Below, piece after piece: positions 26,462-35,250 of a DNA stretch of 64,000 nucleotides. The stretch is from positions 79,497-143,496 of the forward strand of contig NZ_JACJTB010000012.1 of the NCBI RefSeq assembly GCF_014698475.1. Direction: 5' to 3'. The notes beneath the pieces are model-generated. The model had not been told where the DNA came from, searched no databases, and saw only the letters and a list, made by a program, of their open reading frames with translations. The translations under genes and the position numbers were made by a program. Source of the stretch: Nostoc spongiaeforme FACHB-130. GTDB taxonomy: Bacteria > Cyanobacteriota > Cyanobacteriia > Cyanobacteriales > Nostocaceae. The number at the start of each line of letters is the position of its first letter. Within the stretch, counting starts at the first letter, position 1.

Positions 26462-26798
26462 TTTCCGATTCTCCTCATTACGGTTCGGTTGGTTCTCGAA
26501 GTGTGTCAGTTTCCTCTTCGAGAAAATATGAATAGGAAGACACTGCATTTGATGAGTTTGATAGCAGAAGGCAGGAGGTGAGACAGCGCGGTCTTGGGGG
26601 TTTCCCCCATGAGCGACTGCGAACCCGAAGGGCAGAAGGCAGAAGGCAGGAGGTAAGATTTTTACTATTCCTGGCATTTAAGCTTTCAAAATGTTCTAAC
26701 CTATCTGACTACCACTATCGCTTGTGTCTCTGACTTTGGTGCGGAGTACGTTTACGAAAAGCCTATATGGTTTTACTTAACACTAAAAGAAGACTCTT
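26462..26798. other. fdxH upstream region with repeat insert
   Basis: It holds the fdxH promoter and a dispersed repeat (26583-26632, cttgggggtttcccccatgag palindrome) followed by ggcagaaggcaggagg tandem units. No gene is seen. Confidence 0.55.
26583..26632. repeat. GGGGGTTTCCCCC-type dispersed repeat, copy 1
   Basis: The core cttgggggtttcccccatgag recurs at 32556-32585 (inverted), 56061-56081 and, partly, 63738-63752. gcgactg and gaacccgaagggc flank it. Confidence 0.7.
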
Positions 26799-27167
26799 TT
26801 AGCTACAAGGAACACCATCTGGCGTACAGTCTCCTGTTTTGAAAGATTTGCCGCAACCGCAGGTACTAGTTGCATTAGGGTTGGTAAATTTGAAACCGCT
26901 TTCTACCACCCCTTCGACAAAATCAATCACGATTCCTTCTAATAAGGGCGCACTTTTAGCATCGACGTAAACCAACACACTACCTTGTTGGATTACTAAA
27001 TCATCTGGTTGGGGTTGGCTGGTGACATCCATACCATATTCATAGCCACTGCAACCACCATCTTTGACAGAGATTCGGATACCTTTAGTGCTATTCTCAT
27101 CGGAACCGGAACCTCGCAGGAAAGCCCGCAAACGAAATTCTGCTTTTTCTGTTAAAGTAACAGTCAT
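26799..27167 (-). CDS. hesB: HesB / IscA-type A-type Fe-S carrier
   Basis: The protein has 122 residues. The A-type carrier core is present with the three Cys ligands: KDGGCSGYEYGM (residues 36-47 or so), then STCGCGKSF. The C-terminal extension (KTGDCTPDGVPCS) adds two further Cys. It delivers Fe-S clusters in heterocysts. It lies between hesA and fdxH in the standard order; the 151-bp gap to hesA contains a palindromic repeat. Confidence 0.95.
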   Translation of the reverse strand: MTVTLTEKAEFRLRAFLRGSGSDENSTKGIRISVKDGGCSGYEYGMDVTSQPQPDDLVIQQGSVLVYVDAKSAPLLEGIVIDFVEGVVESGFKFTNPNATSTCGCGKSFKTGDCTPDGVPCS

Positions 27168-27318
27168 TCAATCTCCTAATCTGTAGCGATTGATTGTTCT
27201 AATCTAGAATTTGGGTTTTTTGTGATAATTGTCCTTTGTCATTAGTCATTAGCCATTAGTCGTTTGTAAATACAAAGGACAAAAGACAAAGGACGAATAA
27301 CCAAGGACAAAATACTTA

Positions 27319-28119
27319 TTAAGTTGTAAAATTACTGGTGGTTTCCATTGATGGAGATTGCGAGTATCTCCAAGGTGCATTGTTACCGCATACTTGACAA
27401 GAGCGATCGCGGTATGAACGACGCTTGGCAAATTCCATCCGGTTAAAGTCTATTGTCAGTAATTGTGACAATAAAGGCTGACTAAATCCAGTAATCAGTT
27501 TGACTGCTTCTAACGCCGTCAAACAAGCCAATGTCCCAGAAACCGCACCTAGCACCGAGAAACCACGCCGATCCCAATCAGGCTTTTCGGGAAACAGACA
27601 AGATAAACAAGGCGTGACACCGGGAATAATCGTTGTCAAATAAGCCTCCATCCCATCCATTGCAGCTTCTACCATTGGTTTGCGCCAGCGCACACAAGCT
27701 GCATTCAACAAATCGCGTTCTGTAAAATTATGAGCGCAGTCCAGCGCCATATCTGCGGATTGTACCAAAGAATCTACATTCTCTGCGGTAACGTAGTCAT
27801 GAATCGCTTCGATTTCAATATCAGGATTGATGGCTTGCAAGGTTTCTTTAGCCTTAAATACCCTTGGCTTACCTACCCAATCATCAGTCATGAGAATCTG
27901 ACGATTCATATCATCCAGGCGTAAATCGCCACCCCGGACGAGAATTAGCTTACCAACGCCTGCTACTGCTAAGTAAAGCGCGGCTGTACCACCTAATCCC
28001 CCCACACCTGTAACCAATACTGTCGCTGACTTCAGGCGCTTCTGAGCCGCTTCGCCAAAATTCGGAAGCATCATTTGGCGACTATAACGTTCTAACTCGG
28101 TAGGAGTTAGGTTGATCAC
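27319..28119 (-). CDS. hesA: HesA, ThiF/MoeB-family adenylyltransferase
   Basis: The protein has 266 residues. The E1-like fold includes the nucleotide motif LVTGVGGLGGTAALYLA (about residues 34-50) and the RQILMTDDWVGKPR strand. The two CxxC zinc pairs are CLSC and CQVC. HesA genes lie in cyanobacterial nif clusters; a MoeB-like role in molybdenum or sulfur handling is assumed, not proven. It follows nifW by 10 bp in the same direction, so the two are co-transcribed. Confidence 0.95.
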   Translation of the reverse strand: MINLTPTELERYSRQMMLPNFGEAAQKRLKSATVLVTGVGGLGGTAALYLAVAGVGKLILVRGGDLRLDDMNRQILMTDDWVGKPRVFKAKETLQAINPDIEIEAIHDYVTAENVDSLVQSADMALDCAHNFTERDLLNAACVRWRKPMVEAAMDGMEAYLTTIIPGVTPCLSCLFPEKPDWDRRGFSVLGAVSGTLACLTALEAVKLITGFSQPLLSQLLTIDFNRMEFAKRRSYRDRSCQVCGNNAPWRYSQSPSMETTSNFTT

Positions 28120-28129
28120 TATTTACCTC

Positions 28130-28447
28130 CTAATCAGAAGAGAGTTCTGTCAGCGTAATTACATTTTTGGGCTTGTCTTTAAAGACTTTGAACACCTTTT
28201 GTTCTTGGGGTGTTGATTCGAGAAATATCTCGTAAGCCTGTTGTAAAGCCAAGCAATATTGATTCAGTGTTTCTTCAGCAGTTAAATCAGCAGCTTGTTC
28301 GTCAATTTCTTGGATATATTGCGAGAACTTTTTCAATATATGGAGACGATTTACATTTACAACTTTTTGGTCGTAAGGTAATTCAAAGAATTTCAAAAAT
28401 TCTTCGGCATCACTTAATTTTTTGAATTCTTCAATAGTTTTACTCAT
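28130..28447 (-). CDS. nifW: NifW, nitrogenase-stabilising protein
   Basis: The protein has 105 residues, the family length. Typical NifW segments are FKKLSDAEEFLKFFELPYDQ, then VNVNRLHILKKFSQYI and AYEIFLESTPQEQKVFKVF. NifW binds the MoFe protein and helps protect or mature it. It overlaps the preceding DUF683 gene by 4 bp (28444-28447), so translation is coupled. Confidence 0.95.
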   Translation of the reverse strand: MSKTIEEFKKLSDAEEFLKFFELPYDQKVVNVNRLHILKKFSQYIQEIDEQAADLTAEETLNQYCLALQQAYEIFLESTPQEQKVFKVFKDKPKNVITLTELSSD

Positions 28448-28641
28448 TTACCCTCCAATGCTGTTAGCTGCTGCTTTAACTCATCCAGTTGCCGATATAT
28501 TTCATAAGTTGCGGCTGCAACATCCATAAGTTGTTTGTAATCTGTTGGCAAACCTTCGGCTAAATCATGCAGATCCATTTTCATTTGACCTGCTTTGCTG
28601 TTGAGGCGTTTAATTTGAGTTTTCAATTCCTCGATGGTCAT
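28444..28641 (-). CDS. DUF683 / CCE_0567-family nif-cluster protein
   Basis: The protein has 65 residues and is all helical (IEELKTQIKRLNSKAGQMKM, then YEIRQ-type LDELKQQLTALEGK), a helical-hairpin family found only beside nifX/DUF269 genes. Biochemical work on the family suggests metal binding, but the function is not settled. The 4-bp overlap with nifW shows coupling. Confidence 0.9.
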   Translation of the reverse strand: MTIEELKTQIKRLNSKAGQMKMDLHDLAEGLPTDYKQLMDVAAATYEIYRQLDELKQQLTALEGK

Positions 28642-28762
28642 TTGTCATTTGTCCTTTGTCATTAGACTTTTTTTGTCTCGCGCAAAGGCGCAAAGATAAT
28701 TTAGTCTATTAGTCCTTGGTATTAATACAAATGACCAATGACTAATGACTAATGACGATAAC

Positions 28763-29239
28763 TTAAATCTTGCCGACTTCTGGGAAGCGATTAACTAAAT
28801 CCAATCCTTTTTGGACAAAAGTTTCGCCTTCTTCTGCTAACTTTTCGAGAGATTCAAAGCCGAAGCGATGAGCATCTCTTAAGGTTTTTACTGTTAGCAA
28901 AAGTCGTCCAGAAAATACTAATGCCCAGCCGAAGCCTTCATGATTGATATCAACTACAACCTGAGAAATTAGATTGGTTTCTTGTTCAATTCTGGCAGCA
29001 ACAGCACGATAAAATACTAAAATTCGCGCTTGAGTTGCGGCATCGACTTCGCCTTCAATGGGGATTTCGCGTTTCTTTTTTTTGGGGACGACGAATGCTT
29101 TGAGGATTAATTCGTCTGACCAACTACGGTAGAATCCGTAACTGTCTTGCCCACGAATTTGCAGGATTAAAGCCTTAATGAAGGGAGAGTTTAAGGCTGC
29201 AAGACTAGTAGTGCCGTTAACAGTATTATCTGCGGTCAT
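28763..29239 (-). CDS. NifX-associated protein (DUF269)
   Basis: The protein has 158 residues. Signatures are LNSPFIKALILQIRGQDSYG, FVVPKKKKREIPIEG, and GFGWALVFSGRLLLTVKTLR-like segments. The family is always next to nifX and is thought to help FeMo-cofactor assembly. Its start overlaps nifX by 4 bp (29236-29239). Confidence 0.95.
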   Translation of the reverse strand: MTADNTVNGTTSLAALNSPFIKALILQIRGQDSYGFYRSWSDELILKAFVVPKKKKREIPIEGEVDAATQARILVFYRAVAARIEQETNLISQVVVDINHEGFGWALVFSGRLLLTVKTLRDAHRFGFESLEKLAEEGETFVQKGLDLVNRFPEVGKI

Positions 29240-29649
29240 ACAGTTGCTTCGTTCTCAATGTCATCTGTAAAACTTTTGGTTTTGGGTTGGAGAGCTTTCC
29301 GCAACCAAGGTGGAGGATTCCCTTTAAGAGTTTGGACTAATTTAGTGAGCAGCTCTTCGATTTTTTCTTCTTCGGTGCGGGCTTTAACTGGGGTAACACC
29401 TTTTTTTATTAACTTGGCAGCAGCAGTACCGCCAATTGCTGTCACATAAACAATTGCACAGTCAACCAGTGCATCAAGTTTGGGTGTGATTTTATCTTCG
29501 TTACCATCTTCTTTTAACTCACCCTCAAAGTTGAGAGTTTGTAAAAATTGATATCCTTCTGCATCAATTTCGTAGACATCAATTTCTCTCGCCCAGCCAA
29601 AGTGAGCATTAACGTGAATGTGGTCACTGGTTGTAAAGGCAATTTTCAT
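29236..29649 (-). CDS. nifX: NifX, FeMo-cofactor precursor carrier
   Basis: The protein has 137 residues. The NifX/NifB-C/NafY fold starts MKIAFTTSDHIHVNAHFGWA; the GW-A-REIDVYEIDAEGYQF region and VYVTAIGGTAAAKLIKKGVT are conserved. It holds NifB-co and VK-cluster between NifB and NifEN. The C-terminus reads LQPKTKSFTDDIENEATV. It is coupled to DUF269 downstream and separated from nifN by a 91-bp palindromic spacer. Confidence 0.95.
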   Translation of the reverse strand: MKIAFTTSDHIHVNAHFGWAREIDVYEIDAEGYQFLQTLNFEGELKEDGNEDKITPKLDALVDCAIVYVTAIGGTAAAKLIKKGVTPVKARTEEEKIEELLTKLVQTLKGNPPPWLRKALQPKTKSFTDDIENEATV

Positions 29650-29740
29650 TCTGTTCTCCTACTTGTGTAGGGAGTGGGGAGTGGGGAGTGGGGAGTAGTA
29701 AATTTCTACTCCCTATTCCCTACTCCCAATTCCCCAATTA
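29650..29740. repeat. Palindromic STRR in the nifN-nifX spacer
   Basis: agtggggagtggggagtgggg tandem units are followed by tagtaaatttcta and then ctccctattccctactccc, the complementary arm. The transcript would fold into a long hairpin. The same family is in the nifU-nifS spacer (38965-39060). Confidence 0.75.
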
Positions 29741-31057
29741 CTAATCATTGAAAAAGTGTTTAACGCGCTCTTCTTCAGCTTCTAAAAAGAGGTTGCCGAT
29801 GCCGAACAAAAGCTCCATCGTGCCGCGATAGCCAACTTTTGTAAACAGACCATTACCTAAACGGTCGTAAATGGGCAAGCCTAAACGATAAAGAGGAATC
29901 GACAGACGTTTAGCGATCGCAGCCAGGTTAGAATTACCAATCACTAGGTCAGAACCTACTGCTAGTTCCTCGAAGTCTTCTAAATCGCCGATTGTGACAC
30001 TCTTGATGGGGAGTTTTTCAAGTAGAGGCGATCGCGTCGTGGTAACGGCAGCATGAATTTGGGTTCCCATCGATTGCAAGAAGCGCACTGTCGCCCACAA
30101 CAAATCCGGCTCTAACGCTAAAGATACTCGTTTTGCACCAAAATAAAAGTGCGTATCAAGCATTGCATCTTGCAACTGGCGACGTTGGCGGCGGTATTTT
30201 TCGGGGACTGGGTTGCTGCTTAAAATTGATAATGCTTGCAAGAACTCATCCACTGGTTCCAAACCAGTTAGTTCCCCAAACACTTCGTAGGGAATGTTGA
30301 ACCGTTCATCAAGAATTTTGGCAGCACCCCGCATACTTTCACCCAAAGCGATGGTGAAAGCAGAACAACCTACTTGACGCAGTTGTTTGACACTTGTACC
30401 GCTACCAGTGACAGCACTATAGTTATCTTCTAAGTGACCATCTAACGATGCGCCAAGGTCAGGTACGAAGATAGGGTCTAATCCGAAAGCCGTGACAATC
30501 TCTTTAATTTCTTGTAAATCACCGGGAGTAAAAGCAGAACCAGCCAAAATTGTGACTTGTTCGCTTCTGATTCCACCAGCTTGGGGAATTTCCTTTACAA
30601 TGCTTTCCACAGCAGTGGCAAAACCATCTTGTAATGCACCTTTAAAATCTGGTGTTGGTGCAAAGATAACGGGGATGTGGTCTAATTCCCGATGGCGATC
30701 GCGGATATCTTTTAAGAAGCGTTCAATATCATCGCCTCTGGTTTCTGTTAATCCAGTTGTACACAAACCGATAATTTCTGGCTTGGCCTTCTCAACCAAA
30801 GTGAGAAGTGCCTGTTCCACATTCTCTTCACCACCCAAAATCGTGGTTACTTCAGTCATGGCTGTAGTGGCTAGGGGAATAGCTTCCCGAAAATGCCGTA
30901 CAAGCACAACTTTGGCAAAGGCGGTACACCCTTGAGAACCATGAAACAGAGGTATCATTCCCTTTAACCCCAAAAAGGCGAGGGATGCACCTAAAGCTTG
31001 ACTTTGTTTGAGGGGATTAACTGCAACTGATTTTTCGGGAACAGTAACGATCGCCAT
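29741..31057 (-). CDS. nifN: NifN, FeMo-cofactor scaffold subunit
   Basis: The protein has 438 residues. It is a NifK paralogue; signatures are NPLKQSQALGASLAFLGLKG, then PLFHGSQGCTAFAKVVLVRHF (about residues 36-56) and LCTTGLTETRGDDIERF. With NifE it forms the heterotetramer on which NifB-co becomes FeMo-co. Its ATG (31057) directly abuts the nifE stop (31058-31060) with no spacer, so the two are translationally coupled. There is no frame break. Confidence 0.97.
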   Translation of the reverse strand: MAIVTVPEKSVAVNPLKQSQALGASLAFLGLKGMIPLFHGSQGCTAFAKVVLVRHFREAIPLATTAMTEVTTILGGEENVEQALLTLVEKAKPEIIGLCTTGLTETRGDDIERFLKDIRDRHRELDHIPVIFAPTPDFKGALQDGFATAVESIVKEIPQAGGIRSEQVTILAGSAFTPGDLQEIKEIVTAFGLDPIFVPDLGASLDGHLEDNYSAVTGSGTSVKQLRQVGCSAFTIALGESMRGAAKILDERFNIPYEVFGELTGLEPVDEFLQALSILSSNPVPEKYRRQRRQLQDAMLDTHFYFGAKRVSLALEPDLLWATVRFLQSMGTQIHAAVTTTRSPLLEKLPIKSVTIGDLEDFEELAVGSDLVIGNSNLAAIAKRLSIPLYRLGLPIYDRLGNGLFTKVGYRGTMELLFGIGNLFLEAEEERVKHFFND

Positions 31058-32497
31058 CTAAAATACCTCTTCTATTGACGCAGAGAACATATCTTCTGCT
31101 GACAAACTAAAATTATTTAAAGTCCCCGCTTCTTCATCCCAAGGCGCAGGTTTACGGATTTGATCCCAGATAGGGCTGTAGAGGGCTTCGTATAACTCTC
31201 GTGCCATCTCTAACATTCCCACATAGCCAGCATACGGATGATGGCGTTCTTGGTTGATGTCAAGGAAAGGAATCCGCGCTTTCAGGGCTGTGTATTGGTT
31301 CCGACCACCCGCAATCAACATATCAGCGTTGGTGTTCCGTACCAATTGCAACAATTCCTGAGCATTGCCTTTTTCTAGCATCATCCCTTCTGTACCAATT
31401 AAGCGTTTGATTTTCGCTTTATCTTCTTCTGTACTCTTGCGGGTGCTAGTAGCCACAACTTCTATCCCCAAATCCTTAGCGGCGGAGATAATAGACCAAC
31501 TTTTCACACCGCCAGTATACAGAACCACACGCTTACCCTTGAGTCGGGCGCGATAGGGAGCCAAGGCGATATCCAACGCGGCTGTTTCTTCAGCAATTAG
31601 CTGTTCAGTCCGCGCTTGCAAATCAGGATCTCCCAACTTAGCAGCCACATTCCGCAAGCAACGATTTATGTCATCAATCCCATAAAAAGACTCTTCAATG
31701 TAGGGAATCCCATATTGCTCCTCCATCTTTCTGGCCATATTGAGCAAAGCCCGCGAACAAATCATCACGTTCAACTTGGCACGGTGAGCGTAACGAATTT
31801 CTTCATAACGAGCATCACCCGTGATTTTAGATAGTACGCGGATGCCTAATTTTTCAAATAAAGGCAGGACTCCCCACATTTCCCCGGCGATGTTGTATTC
31901 GCCAATCAAGTTAATATCATAGGGGGTTGTAAATTCCGGTTCTGCTGTGCCGACAACATAATCTAATAAAGCTTCACCGCCAAAACGGTTCCCCAAATTC
32001 TTACTACCAATAAATCCCGGCGCAATCACCGGCACAACAGGAGTCCCAATTTTTTCCGCCGCCGCCTTACAAACAGCATTGATATCATCGCCAATCAATG
32101 CCGTCACACAAGTAGCGTAGACAAACACAGCCTTGGGATTATAACGCTGATGAATTTCTAAAATTGCTTTGTAGAGTTTCTTTTCACCACCGAAAATCAC
32201 ATCATTTTCCGTCATATCGGTAGTGAAACCCATCTTATAAAGCTGAGGCCCCGAAGATAGACTACCACGACTACCCCAAGAATTACCCGCGCAGGCGATC
32301 GGGCCATGAACCAAATGCGCCGCATCAGTAATTGGAACCAGAGCAATCATCGCCCCATCAAAAGCACAACCACCTTGAGCCGCCCCAGGTTGCGCTTGTT
32401 GTGTACAAGACTTATTCTTCTTCTCGCCCTTCTTCTGCTGATTATGTTCGCATCCCGTCTCATTCAGCAGTTCATTAACCTTCTTTTGGGTATTCAT
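31058..32497 (-). CDS. nifE: NifE, FeMo-cofactor scaffold subunit
   Basis: The protein has 479 residues. It is a NifD paralogue with [20 protein letters not shown], then [36 protein letters not shown] and the C-terminal [13 protein letters not shown]. It partners with NifN. The start is the ATG at 32497. It is preceded by a 555-bp non-coding gap with repeats, so it may have its own promoter or depend on read-through from the small gene at 33053. Confidence 0.97.
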   Translation of the reverse strand: MNTQKKVNELLNETGCEHNQQKKGEKKNKSCTQQAQPGAAQGGCAFDGAMIALVPITDAAHLVHGPIACAGNSWGSRGSLSSGPQLYKMGFTTDMTENDVIFGGEKKLYKAILEIHQRYNPKAVFVYATCVTALIGDDINAVCKAAAEKIGTPVVPVIAPGFIGSKNLGNRFGGEALLDYVVGTAEPEFTTPYDINLIGEYNIAGEMWGVLPLFEKLGIRVLSKITGDARYEEIRYAHRAKLNVMICSRALLNMARKMEEQYGIPYIEESFYGIDDINRCLRNVAAKLGDPDLQARTEQLIAEETAALDIALAPYRARLKGKRVVLYTGGVKSWSIISAAKDLGIEVVATSTRKSTEEDKAKIKRLIGTEGMMLEKGNAQELLQLVRNTNADMLIAGGRNQYTALKARIPFLDINQERHHPYAGYVGMLEMARELYEALYSPIWDQIRKPAPWDEEAGTLNNFSLSAEDMFSASIEEVF

Positions 32498-33052
32498 CTA
32501 TCTTCCTCTGTGTTCTCCGTGCTACGCCAGTTCGCTCAAGTCGGGAAACCCTTTCGGCAGTCGCTCATGGGGGAAACCCCCAAGACCGCGCTGCCTCACC
32601 ACGCGACTGGCTCCTCTGTGGTTCGATAAAAATTCTTGATAGGACTTAAATAAGAACTCTCTCAAACTCTCATTCCTTAGTGTCCTTTGCGTCCTTTGTG
32701 GTTCGTTAAATCCTACTTGAGAAAAACCAGTTAACAATAATCACCTATAAATTCACTGATTACTGTTAACTGATGACTGTTACAAAAACTTCCTGCAAAA
32801 ATCTTCTCCATACCCGACACACAATTCCCCATGTGCATCAGTAATTCATTTCTATAACATCGACTTTTACAAGAAACTTTAAAGTATGCTTGACTACCAA
32901 TAACAAAAAATCTTCTTGTCGCTCCAATACTCCTAAATTAATTGTGAAACTCTTTCTTTCCTCCCTTTGCGTACTTTGTGTACTTTGCGGTTAGATAAAA
33001 AACTCCGTTCACAACTCACAAGGATTGCTATAACTTCCAGATAATAAGTAAA
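32498..33052. other. Intergenic region upstream of nifE with dispersed repeats
   Basis: Repeats at 32526-32614 (cgctcatgggggaaaccccc core) and gtcctttgcgtcctttgtggttcg units fill it (also 32960-32990). No gene is seen; a 71-residue frame on the minus strand is repeat translation. Confidence 0.55.
32526..32614. repeat. GGGGGTTTCCCCC-type dispersed repeat, copy 2 (inverted)
   Basis: agttcgctcaagtcggg through cgcgactggctcc. The near match at 63721-63781 lacks the central palindromic portion. It shares the palindrome with 26583-26632 and 56047-56103. Confidence 0.75.
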
Positions 33053-33370
33053 TTAGCAAATATACCTTGTCACATCCTCACCACATTCATCAGCGAGGTA
33101 AGACAAAGCCCGAAAACGCAAACCAACAAACTCATCATAGAGAGGATTAAGTTTGCATAAAGGTGGAATATGGAAACTCCGACCAAATAAACTAATATTT
33201 CGCTCAAAAGGACAACAGCAAGGAATTACCTGGCATATTACATGAGCGAGGCGATTATTTTTAACTTGAATTCCGTCCACAAAACGACGTAGAGGATTAA
33301 GTAGAGGAGACTTTTTATAGTTAGGTGGATGGTAATTAACGTGAGAATGAGCGTGATTGATGCTGTCCAT
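33053..33370 (-). CDS. Mo-dependent nitrogenase family protein
   Basis: The protein has 105 residues. It carries the Mo-nitro_C-type segment: LLNPLRRFVDGIQVKNNRLA, then ICQVIPCCCPFERNISLFGR and PPLCKLNPLYDEFVGLRFRA. This family is found in cyanobacterial nif regions and elsewhere in cyanobacteria; the function is unknown. It lies between nifK and nifE in the same direction. Several Cys suggest metal binding, but no known cluster motif is seen. Confidence 0.88.
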   Translation of the reverse strand: MDSINHAHSHVNYHPPNYKKSPLLNPLRRFVDGIQVKNNRLAHVICQVIPCCCPFERNISLFGRSFHIPPLCKLNPLYDEFVGLRFRALSYLADECGEDVTRYIC

Positions 33371-33511
33371 GATAGAGAAAAGTAATTAAGAGATAGGTAG
33401 GTTGAAAAGTAAAAGGTAAAAAGTCAAAAGGCAAAAGAGTAAGTGTTTTACCTTTGCCCTTTACCTTTTGACTTACTTAGCTGTTTTTAACAAACAAGCT
33501 TGTAGCTATTT
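33371..33511. repeat. Palindromic STRR between nifK and the Mo-family gene
   Basis: aaaaggtaaaaagtcaaaagg units (33408-33435) face tttaccttttgacttac (33461-33477), an inverted pair. The unit also occurs in the nifB-fdxN spacer (40655-40735). Confidence 0.75.
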
Positions 33512-35050
33512 CTAGCGAATCAAGTCGAAGGAGATATCGGTCTTACCAGTGATGTTGGTGTTGCGATCCATTTCATCCAACAGAGTGTTAACAACCCAGT
33601 TGAGGATGTTTAGACCACCTTGGTAGCCGAGGGTAGCATAGCGGTGTAAGTGGTGGCGATCGAACAGAGGATAACCAATACGTACCATTGGGATCTTGGT
33701 ATCGCGCCACAGGTACTTACCGTAGGAGTTACCGATGAAGAAGTCTACAGGCTCGGTGAACAACAAAGAGCGTAAGTGCCACAAGTCTTTTTGAATCCAA
33801 ACGGTAGCTTCTTTACCGAAGGGGCTAGCAGCGAGAATAGCTTCCATTTCTTTCTTGAAAGCTTCGTCGCCGTTGTTGCAGAGGATGTGTACAGGCTCTG
33901 CACCCATTTCTAACAAGAAGCTGGTGATGGAGATGATCAAGTCAGGATCGCCGTAGATAGCGAACTTCTTACCATGAATCCAAGCGTAGGAGTCAGTGAT
34001 AGCATCAACTAAACGACCGCGATCGATTTCCAACTCTTCAGGAATCGCTTTACCAGTCAATTCAGCGATCGCAGTCAAGAACTCGTCAGTACCTTTAACA
34101 CCGAAGGGACGCAGAACTTGTGTTTCTTGCTTCCACTGGGTTTTAATGTATTCGCGGGTCTTGGGAGTGGTGTAAGCTTGGAGAGCTACTGTTGCCTTAG
34201 CGTTGATAGAATCAGCAGCATCTTCCAGCTTGGTACCACCTGGGTACATATCGAATTCACCAGTGTTGGGTGAATCAAAGTAATCGCTGCTGTCAGACAG
34301 AATGGTGTAGTCAACACCCATTGCATTTAACATCCGCTTAACTTCGCGGTTGTTACCTACATAGGTATCAAAACCAGGGATGATGTTGATTTTGCCGTTG
34401 CTGGTAGCTTTTTTCTTGCCTTCTGTCAGGTTCAACAGAATTCCCTTCATCATGTTGTCGTAACCAGTGATGTGGGAACCTACGAAGCTAGGAGTGTGAG
34501 CAAAAGGTACTGGGAAATCTTGAGGAATAGAACCAGCTTGCTTAGAGTTGGTGATGAACGCGCCTAAGTCATCACCGATTACCTCAGCCATACAGGTGGT
34601 GCAAACAGCAATCATCTTAGGCTTGTACAGTTGGTATGAAACTTGCATACCTTCAATCATGTTGTTCAAGCCACCGAATACTGCTGCGTCTTCTGTCATG
34701 GAAGAAGAAACTGCGGAGCAAGGCTCTTTATAGTGACGGCTGAGGTGTGTACGGAAGTATGCTACACAACCTTGAGAACCTTGAACGAAGGGAAGAGTAC
34801 CTTCAAAACCCAAAGCAGCGAACATCGCGCCTACGGGTTGACAACCTTTAGCAGGGTTAACGGTTAAAGCTTCACGAGCAAAGTTCTTTTCCCGGTAGTC
34901 CCAAGATTTTGTCCACTCAGACACTCTTTCAACTTCTTCAGGAGAGTGAGCGCCTTCAAAGTTCTTTCTCTTGTTTTCAAATAGCTCGGTGTATTCTGGC
35001 TGTTTGAATAGATCAACGTGGTCTACAATTCTTTCAGGATTCTGTGGCAT
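33512..35050 (-). CDS. nifK: Nitrogenase MoFe protein beta subunit
   Basis: The protein has 512 residues, the standard cyanobacterial length. P-cluster Cys ligands are in NPAKGCQPVGAMFAALGFEG, VQGSQGCVAYFRTHLSRH and CTTCMAEVIGDDL. The C-terminus is complete (ITGKTDISFDLIR). It forms the alpha2-beta2 MoFe protein with NifD. It lies 200 bp after nifD, with a hairpin in the spacer. Confidence 0.99.
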   Translation of the reverse strand: MPQNPERIVDHVDLFKQPEYTELFENKRKNFEGAHSPEEVERVSEWTKSWDYREKNFAREALTVNPAKGCQPVGAMFAALGFEGTLPFVQGSQGCVAYFRTHLSRHYKEPCSAVSSSMTEDAAVFGGLNNMIEGMQVSYQLYKPKMIAVCTTCMAEVIGDDLGAFITNSKQAGSIPQDFPVPFAHTPSFVGSHITGYDNMMKGILLNLTEGKKKATSNGKINIIPGFDTYVGNNREVKRMLNAMGVDYTILSDSSDYFDSPNTGEFDMYPGGTKLEDAADSINAKATVALQAYTTPKTREYIKTQWKQETQVLRPFGVKGTDEFLTAIAELTGKAIPEELEIDRGRLVDAITDSYAWIHGKKFAIYGDPDLIISITSFLLEMGAEPVHILCNNGDEAFKKEMEAILAASPFGKEATVWIQKDLWHLRSLLFTEPVDFFIGNSYGKYLWRDTKIPMVRIGYPLFDRHHLHRYATLGYQGGLNILNWVVNTLLDEMDRNTNITGKTDISFDLIR

Positions 35051-35208
35051 TTGTCTGTCTCTCTACGCTTGCTTGTTGGTGTAGTAATTGAAGTGTTGGG
35101 AGAGCCTGGGGACTTCGCGCCTCCCCTTGGGAGTCACGAGTGATGAATCATGAATAATGAATAAAAGACTTCATCCAGCATTCAGCATTCACCATTCTTC
35201 CCTAGGTT

Positions 35209-35229
35209 CCTGGGGCTACAAACCCCAGG
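35209..35229. repeat. Hairpin in the nifD-nifK spacer
   Basis: CCTGGGG / CCCCAGG with a 7-base loop. It lies 22 bp after the nifD stop on the minus strand, between co-directed genes. It could stabilise the upstream nifHD message or attenuate read-through. Confidence 0.6.
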
Positions 35230-35250
35230 CTATCCGTTTATTCTTGAGAA

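Noticed and set aside
26462..26677. N-terminal extension of fdxH to a 171-residue frame
   Set aside because: The extension translates an intergenic repeat; the ATG at 26461 matches FdxH length and start.
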